DNA of 64,000 nt. It comes from Streptomyces sp. SLBN-31 (GTDB lineage: Bacteria; Actinomycetota; Actinomycetes; Streptomycetales; Streptomycetaceae). The notes under the pieces are model-generated. The model did not search any database and was not told where the DNA came from. It saw nothing but the letters and a program-made list of their open reading frames with translations. The position numbers and the translations under genes were made by a program. Shown piece after piece: positions 59,745 through 64,000 of the stretch. Position 1 is the first letter of the stretch; the number at the start of each line of letters is the position of its first letter. The stretch covers positions 1,922,001-1,986,000 of the forward strand of contig NZ_VFNC01000002.1 in NCBI RefSeq assembly GCF_006715395.1, written 5' to 3'.

Positions 59745-59763
59745 AAATTAGCACTGCTAGTTT
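59745..59763. promoter_or_regulatory. TetR-type operator candidate between ACAD and TetR
   Basis: AAATTAGCACTGCTAGTTT is a palindrome with a perfect TAGCA-C-TGCTA core, lying in the divergent promoter region of the acyl-CoA dehydrogenase and its TetR regulator. Confidence 0.55.
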
Positions 59764-59789
59764 CTGATCGCAGCCCTACTATGTGCGCC

Positions 59790-60431
59790 ATGGCCCGACC
59801 GCGCAAGCCCCTGCTGAGCACCGACCGGATCGTCGAGACGGCACGCGCGCTCGTGGACGCGGAGGGCCTCGCGGCCGTCTCCACGCGCCGGCTGGCCGCG
59901 GAGCTCGGAGTCAGCGGCCCGTCGCTCTACAACCACTTCCGCACCAAGGACGAGATCCTGGAGGCGGTCGCGGACTCGGTGAGCGCCCAGGTCGACCTGT
60001 CGATGTTCGACGACGGCCGGGACTGGCGGACCGCGCTGCACGACTGGGCGGTCTCCTACCGGGCCGCGCTGCGCGACCACCCCAACATCGTCCCCGTCCT
60101 CGCCACCGGCCCCGGGCGGCGCCCGGCCGGCCTCCGGCTCGCGGACGCGGTGTACGGCGCCATGGTCCGCGCGGGGTGGCCGGCCGCGCAGGCCACGTCG
60201 ATCGGCGCGCTGATGCGGTACTTCATCATGGGTTCCGCGCTCGGGTCGTTCGCGGGCGGCTTCGTGGACGACGCGGCGGCCTACGACCCGGCCGACTACC
60301 CCCACCTCGGCCAGGCCCACCTCCTGGCCGAGCACCAGGAGAAGATCGACGAGCGGGCCTTCGAGACGGGGCTGACGGCACTGCTTGACGGGCTGGCGCA
60401 GCAGTACGAGCAGGTACGGCGGCGGGTGTAG
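59790..60431 (+). CDS. TetR/AcrR-family regulator
   Basis: The 213-residue protein has an HTH (VSTRRLAAELGVSGPSLYNHFRTKDEILEAV) and a C-terminal TetR_C-type domain. It is divergent from the acyl-CoA dehydrogenase and probably represses it through the palindrome at 59745. The ATG at 59790 begins MARPRKPLLS; an ATG at 59781 would add three residues. No clear ribosome site precedes either. Confidence 0.88.
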   Translation: MARPRKPLLSTDRIVETARALVDAEGLAAVSTRRLAAELGVSGPSLYNHFRTKDEILEAVADSVSAQVDLSMFDDGRDWRTALHDWAVSYRAALRDHPNIVPVLATGPGRRPAGLRLADAVYGAMVRAGWPAAQATSIGALMRYFIMGSALGSFAGGFVDDAAAYDPADYPHLGQAHLLAEHQEKIDERAFETGLTALLDGLAQQYEQVRRRV

Positions 60432-60478
60432 CGACCTTTCGGTGGGGGCCGAAGTGTCCGTGGCCCATGCTGGGGTGC

Positions 60479-61189
60479 ATGACGACCAGGGATTCCCAGG
60501 CGCCGCGACTGGCCCGGCTCGCCGGCCTTCTCGCCGACGAGACGCGGGCGGCCTGTCTGCTGGCACTGCTGGACGGCCGGGCCTGGACCGCGGGTGAGCT
60601 CGCGCGGCATGCCGGGGTCGCCGCGTCGACACTCAGCGAACACCTCGGCAAGCTCGTCGCGGGCGGGCTGCTCAGCGAGGAACGGCAGGGGCGGCACCGG
60701 TACGTGCGGCTCGCCGACGCGCGCGTCGCGCAACTGGTGGAGGAGCTGGCCGCGCACGCCGGGCCCGGGGACGTCGTACGGCCCCGGGGCCTGCGGGAGT
60801 CGAGCGCCGGATCGGCGATGGCGCGCGGGCGCACCTGCTACGACCACCTGGCGGGGCGGCTCGGTATCGCGCTCACCGACGCGTTGGCGCTGCGCGGGTT
60901 GCTGCGGGTGGACACCGGGTTCGCCCTGACGGACGCGGGGGTCGAGTGGTTCGGCACGGCGGGGATCGTCCTGGAGCGCGGGGGCCGGCGTCCACTGGTC
61001 CGGCCGTGCCTCGACTGGACGGAGCGGCGGCCGCATCTGGCGGGGGTCGCCGGGGCCGCGTTGTGCCGGCACGCGCTGGACGCGGGGTGGTGCGTGCGGA
61101 TCGGGTCCTCGCGAGCGGTGAAGGTGACTGCCGTCGGGGAGCGGGTGCTGGGGGAGCTGCTGGGGATCGAGGAGGGGGCGTTGCGGTGA
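60479..61189 (+). CDS. ArsR/winged-helix transcriptional regulator
   Basis: The 236-residue protein has an N-terminal ArsR-like winged helix (RLAGLLADETRAACLLALLDGRAWTAGELARHAGVAASTLSEHLGKLVAGGLLSEE). A C-terminal domain of unknown ligand follows (LERGGRRPLVRPCLDWTERRPHLAG). The ATG at 60479 begins MTTRDSQAPRLARLAG. There is no metal-binding cysteine motif of the usual ArsR type. Confidence 0.8.
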   Translation: MTTRDSQAPRLARLAGLLADETRAACLLALLDGRAWTAGELARHAGVAASTLSEHLGKLVAGGLLSEERQGRHRYVRLADARVAQLVEELAAHAGPGDVVRPRGLRESSAGSAMARGRTCYDHLAGRLGIALTDALALRGLLRVDTGFALTDAGVEWFGTAGIVLERGGRRPLVRPCLDWTERRPHLAGVAGAALCRHALDAGWCVRIGSSRAVKVTAVGERVLGELLGIEEGALR

Positions 61190-61252
61190 GGTGGGGAGGG
61201 GACGGAAGGGGAGGGGGTGGGCGGATCGGTGGGATGCCGGGTGCGGGCGGTT

Positions 61253-61517
61253 CGTGGCCGGTCGCGCAGTTCCCCGCGCCCCTAGGGGGTGGAGCAGTCG
61301 TGGGTCGAGTGCGGGTGATCGGGGGCTGATCGCGCAGTTCCTCGCGCCCCTGGGGGTTGCCGAGCCGTCGGGGCGCAGGGGCTCGGCCCTCGGAACTTCG
61401 TCGCCTGCCACTCCCCAAGGGGCGCGAGGAACTGCGCGACAAGCCACGAACCACCCGCACGCAACACCCCACAGCACCACCCCCCAGGGGCGGGAGACTG
61501 CGCGACCGGCCCGGCAC
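61253..61517. repeat. Cluster of four GCGCGGGGAACTGCGCGAC-type intergenic repeats
   Basis: Copies lie at about 61253-61289 and 61328-61358 (reverse orientation) and 61411-61452 and 61480-61517 (forward orientation). The second and third are 21-bp perfect inverted repeats (61331-61351 with 61418-61438). Another copy is at 12499-12537. The rest of the 61190-61618 gap shows no gene. Confidence 0.75.
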
Positions 61518-61618
61518 CACCCGCACCCGGCACGCACCCCAGGCCCCCACCCCAGTAGCCGCCCCCCCGTCCGAAATCCGCCAGCCCCGTACCCCCCGCC
61601 CCGCCTACCCTCAGGAGC

Positions 61619-62566
61619 ATGATGAGCACCGCCCATTCCCGCCCCCACCTGCTCCCCACCGCCGCGGCTGCCACCACTGTCGTGCTGTGGGCCTCCGCCT
61701 TCGTGTCGATCCGGAGTGCCGGGGCCGCTTACTCGCCGGGGGCACTCGCGTTGGGGCGGCTGCTCTCCGGCTGTCTGGTGCTCGGCGTGCTCATGGTCGT
61801 ACGCGGGGAAGGGCTGCCGCCGCGGTCGGCCTGGCGGGGCATCCTGATATCGGGGCTGCTCTGGTTCGGGTTCTACAGCGTGGTGCTGAACTGGGGCGAG
61901 CAGCAGGTGGACGCCGGCACGGCGGCACTGGTCGTGAACATCGGCCCGATCCTCATCGCCCTGCTGGGGGCGCGGCTGCTCGGCGACCCCGTGCCACCGC
62001 GGCTGCTGGCCGGCATGGCGGTGTCGTTCGCGGGGGCCGTGACGGTCGGACTGTCGATGTCGGGTGGCGGCGGCTCCTCCGTGCTCGGCGTAGTGCTGTG
62101 CCTGCTCGCTGCCGTCGGCTACGCCGGCGGTGTCGTCGCCCAGAAGCCCGCGCTCGGTCGGGCCAGCGCGCTCCAGGTGACGACGTTCGGGTGTCTGGTC
62201 GGCGCGGTGGTGTGCCTGCCGTTCACCGGGCAGCTGGTCGGCGAGGCGGCCGACGCGCCGGTGTCGGCGACGCTCAACATGGTCTACCTGGGAGTCTTTC
62301 CGCTGGCACTGGCCTTCACGACGTGGGCGTACGCCCTGGCCCGGACGACCGCGAGCCGTATGGGCGCGACGACGTACGCGGTGCCCGCGCTGGTGGTGCT
62401 GATGTCCTGGCTGGCGCTCGGCGAGGTGCCGGGGCCGCTCACGCTCGCGGGCGGGGCGCTGTGCCTGGCGGGCGTGGCGGTGTCGCGGTCGCGCGCACGC
62501 GCACGGGCCGCGGCCCCGGAGACGGTTCCGGGACCACGGCCCGAGCGGGCGCCGGACTCAGTGTGA
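61619..62566 (+). CDS. EamA-family transporter
   Basis: The 315-residue protein has ten hydrophobic segments in two EamA halves, including VLWASAFVSIRSAGAAYSP and AGTAALVVNIGPILIALL in the first, and MVYLGVFPLALAFTTWAYALA in the second. It should be a drug/metabolite exporter. Its end overlaps the convergent MHS transporter gene by 9 bases. Confidence 0.88.
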   Translation: MMSTAHSRPHLLPTAAAATTVVLWASAFVSIRSAGAAYSPGALALGRLLSGCLVLGVLMVVRGEGLPPRSAWRGILISGLLWFGFYSVVLNWGEQQVDAGTAALVVNIGPILIALLGARLLGDPVPPRLLAGMAVSFAGAVTVGLSMSGGGGSSVLGVVLCLLAAVGYAGGVVAQKPALGRASALQVTTFGCLVGAVVCLPFTGQLVGEAADAPVSATLNMVYLGVFPLALAFTTWAYALARTTASRMGATTYAVPALVVLMSWLALGEVPGPLTLAGGALCLAGVAVSRSRARARAAAPETVPGPRPERAPDSV

Positions 62567-63880
62567 ACGCGCCCTGCCGGCCAGGACCTTGATGGACAGC
62601 AGGGCGATCACGGACAGCGCGATGATGTAGGCGGAGACCGACATCGAGGTGCCGGTCGCCTCCAGCAGCAGGACCATCACGAAGGGCGCGAGGCCGCCGC
62701 CGAGCACGGCCGCGATCTGGTAGCCGAGGGAGGCGCCGGTGTAACGCATCTCGGGCGTGAACAGCTCGGCGAACAGGGCGGCCTGGGGGCCGTACATGAT
62801 GCTGAGGAAGCAGCCGGCGACGAAGGTGGCGACGGCCAGCCACAGCAGTGAGCCGGTGTCGATCAGCAGGAACATCGGTACGGCCCACAGGGCGATGCCG
62901 GCCGCGCCGAGGGCGTAGATCCGGATGCGGCCGACGCGGTCGGAGAGCGCCGCGGCGGCCGGGATCAGCACGAGCTGGGTGAGGCTGACGCAGAGCGAGA
63001 CGGTGAGCACGGCGTCCTTCTTCATGCCGAGGTCCCGCGTGGTGTAGTCGAGGACGCCCGTGATGAGGATGTAGAAGGTCGCGGTGTTCACGGCGAAGGA
63101 GCCGCCGGCCAGGAACACGGTGCCGAGGTGGCCGCGCAGGATCGTGCGCAGCGGCGAGCTCTGCTCGGTCTTCTCCTTCTGGGCCAACTCCTGCTCGGAG
63201 CGCTGGAATTCGGGCGTCTCCTCGACGTGGCGGTGGATGTACCAGGCGAGCGCGAGCACGAACAGGCCGACGACGAAGGGCAGTCGCCAGGCCCAGGCCA
63301 CGAAGTCGGCGTCGGTGGTGAACGCGCCGGCCAGCAGGAAGACGGTGTTGGCGGTCACCACGCCGATGGGGACGCCGAGTTGGACGAAGCTGCCGTAGAC
63401 ACCGCGCTTGCCCTCGGGGGCGTACTCGGTGGCCAGCAGCATCGCGCCGCCCCACTGCGCGCCCACCGCGACGCCCTGTACGACGCGCAGCAGGACCAGC
63501 AGGACGGGGGCGGCGACGCCGATCGTGTCGTAGGTGGGGAGGACACCGATCCCGGTGGTGGCGATGCCCATAAGGGTGAGTGCGAGGACCAGCATCGGCT
63601 TGCGGCCGCGCTTGTCACCGAGGTGGCCGGCGACGATGCCGCCGATGGGGCGGGCCAGGAAGCCGACGGCGAAGGTGGCGAAGGCGGCGAGGACTCCGGC
63701 GGTGGAGCTGCCGGAGGGGAAGTACAGGTCGCCGAGGACCAGGGCGGCGGCGATGCCGAAGACGAAGTAGTCGTACCACTCGACGGCCGAGGCGAGGGCC
63801 GCCGCGGTGGCGACGCGGCGGCGGTTGACCGCGGGGAGGACGGTCGTGGGGACGGGGGAGGTGGAGGGGGCCATGTCCAT
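62558..63880 (-). CDS. MHS-family (MFS) metabolite transporter
   Basis: The 440-residue, 12-helix transporter has the MHS/ShiA-ProP signatures AVEWYDYFVFGIAAAL, RPIGGIVAGHLGDKRGRKPML and RVVQGVAVGAQWGGAMLL. It imports a small metabolite, often an acid or a betaine. The ATG at 63880 has GGAG 9 bases upstream. A site similar to the CATACCGACC boxes lies 46 bases before it, so it may transport a compound handled by that regulon. Confidence 0.9.
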   Translation of the reverse strand: MDMAPSTSPVPTTVLPAVNRRRVATAAALASAVEWYDYFVFGIAAALVLGDLYFPSGSSTAGVLAAFATFAVGFLARPIGGIVAGHLGDKRGRKPMLVLALTLMGIATTGIGVLPTYDTIGVAAPVLLVLLRVVQGVAVGAQWGGAMLLATEYAPEGKRGVYGSFVQLGVPIGVVTANTVFLLAGAFTTDADFVAWAWRLPFVVGLFVLALAWYIHRHVEETPEFQRSEQELAQKEKTEQSSPLRTILRGHLGTVFLAGGSFAVNTATFYILITGVLDYTTRDLGMKKDAVLTVSLCVSLTQLVLIPAAAALSDRVGRIRIYALGAAGIALWAVPMFLLIDTGSLLWLAVATFVAGCFLSIMYGPQAALFAELFTPEMRYTGASLGYQIAAVLGGGLAPFVMVLLLEATGTSMSVSAYIIALSVIALLSIKVLAGRARSH

Positions 63881-63926
63881 GCGTGCACACTCCGATGGGT
63901 GCGGCGGTGGGGACGTTGGCGGCGAA

Positions 63927-63946
63927 CATACTGACCGGCCGGTATG
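63927..63946. promoter_or_regulatory. TetR-type operator candidate (CATACTGACC box), site 3
   Basis: CATACTGACCGGCCGGTATG is an imperfect 20-bp palindrome 46 bases before the MHS transporter. Nine of its first ten bases equal sites 1 and 2. The remaining bases to the window end show nothing more. Confidence 0.5.
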
Positions 63947-64000
63947 GGGTCAACGGTCCTGCACGAAGGTTGCCCGGGGCACCCAGACCCCGGGCGCTCT

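Noticed and set aside
61190..61618. CRISPR-like array from repeated units
   Set aside because: The copies occur in both orientations with unequal spacing and imperfect identity, and no cas genes lie nearby.

Overview
The window is high-GC chromosomal DNA from an actinobacterium and almost certainly a Streptomyces. The signs are two chaplin genes (chpC/chpH type), mycothiol ligase MshC, a Streptomyces-type SoxR, tRNA-Leu(GAG), abundant GTG starts and 4-nt GTGA/ATGA overlaps. The gene order around chpC, chpH and soxR matches, from memory, the core region of S. coelicolor near SCO1660-SCO1710. I see no prophage, insertion sequence, transposase or CRISPR array. Layout: 0.1-2.5 kb holds a cytoplasmic S8 protease and a glutamine-rich protein that appear to share a C-terminal domain. 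2.6-6.0 kb is the mshC mycothiol neighbourhood (mshC, a kinase-like protein, a DUF3090 protein, a histidine phosphatase). 6.1-13.6 kb carries a CorA channel, a ferritin-like protein, an F420-type oxidoreductase, an aldo/keto reductase coupled to a degenerate RecD-like protein, and small conserved proteins. 13.7-14.8 kb has the two chaplins, followed by an M20 peptidase and tRNA-Leu. 16.7-20.9 kb is an overlapping five-gene partner-switching operon (RsbR-, RsbS-, RsbT-like proteins, a SpoIIE-type phosphatase and a PAS histidine kinase). 22.0-27.3 kb holds a Pls/PosA-family NRPS-like membrane synthetase overlapping an M1 metallopeptidase. 27.8-32.4 kb is a gluconate/idonate catabolic locus with its divergent GntR regulator. 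33.5-41.4 kb holds a molybdopterin enzyme with its cytochrome b partner, an amino-acid permease, transporters, Nudix and DUF202 proteins, a quinone-type reductase and a histidine-rich metal-binding protein. 41.6-47.9 kb contains a phosphotransferase/acyl-CoA dehydrogenase pair and, on the opposite strand, an SDR, acyl-CoA ligase and TetR operon. These two transcription units share a 20-bp operator-like site, and their enzyme set resembles 4-hydroxyacyl-CoA (levulinate-type) catabolism. 48.0-56.9 kb includes a frameshifted NamZ-like gene, an alpha/beta hydrolase, a penicillin-acylase-family enzyme, a zinc-ribbon protein, a BKACE-type protein, a DraRnl-type RNA ligase and soxR. 57-64 kb holds MaoC and acyl-CoA dehydrogenase genes with their TetR regulators, an ArsR-like regulator, a cluster of intergenic repeats, an EamA exporter and an MHS-family transporter. 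The most notable points are the shared domain of the protease and Q-rich pair, the RsbR/S/T/phosphatase/kinase operon, the Pls/PosA-M1 pair, the split kinase/dehydrogenase pathway with shared operators, and several small tandem or inverted repeats between genes.
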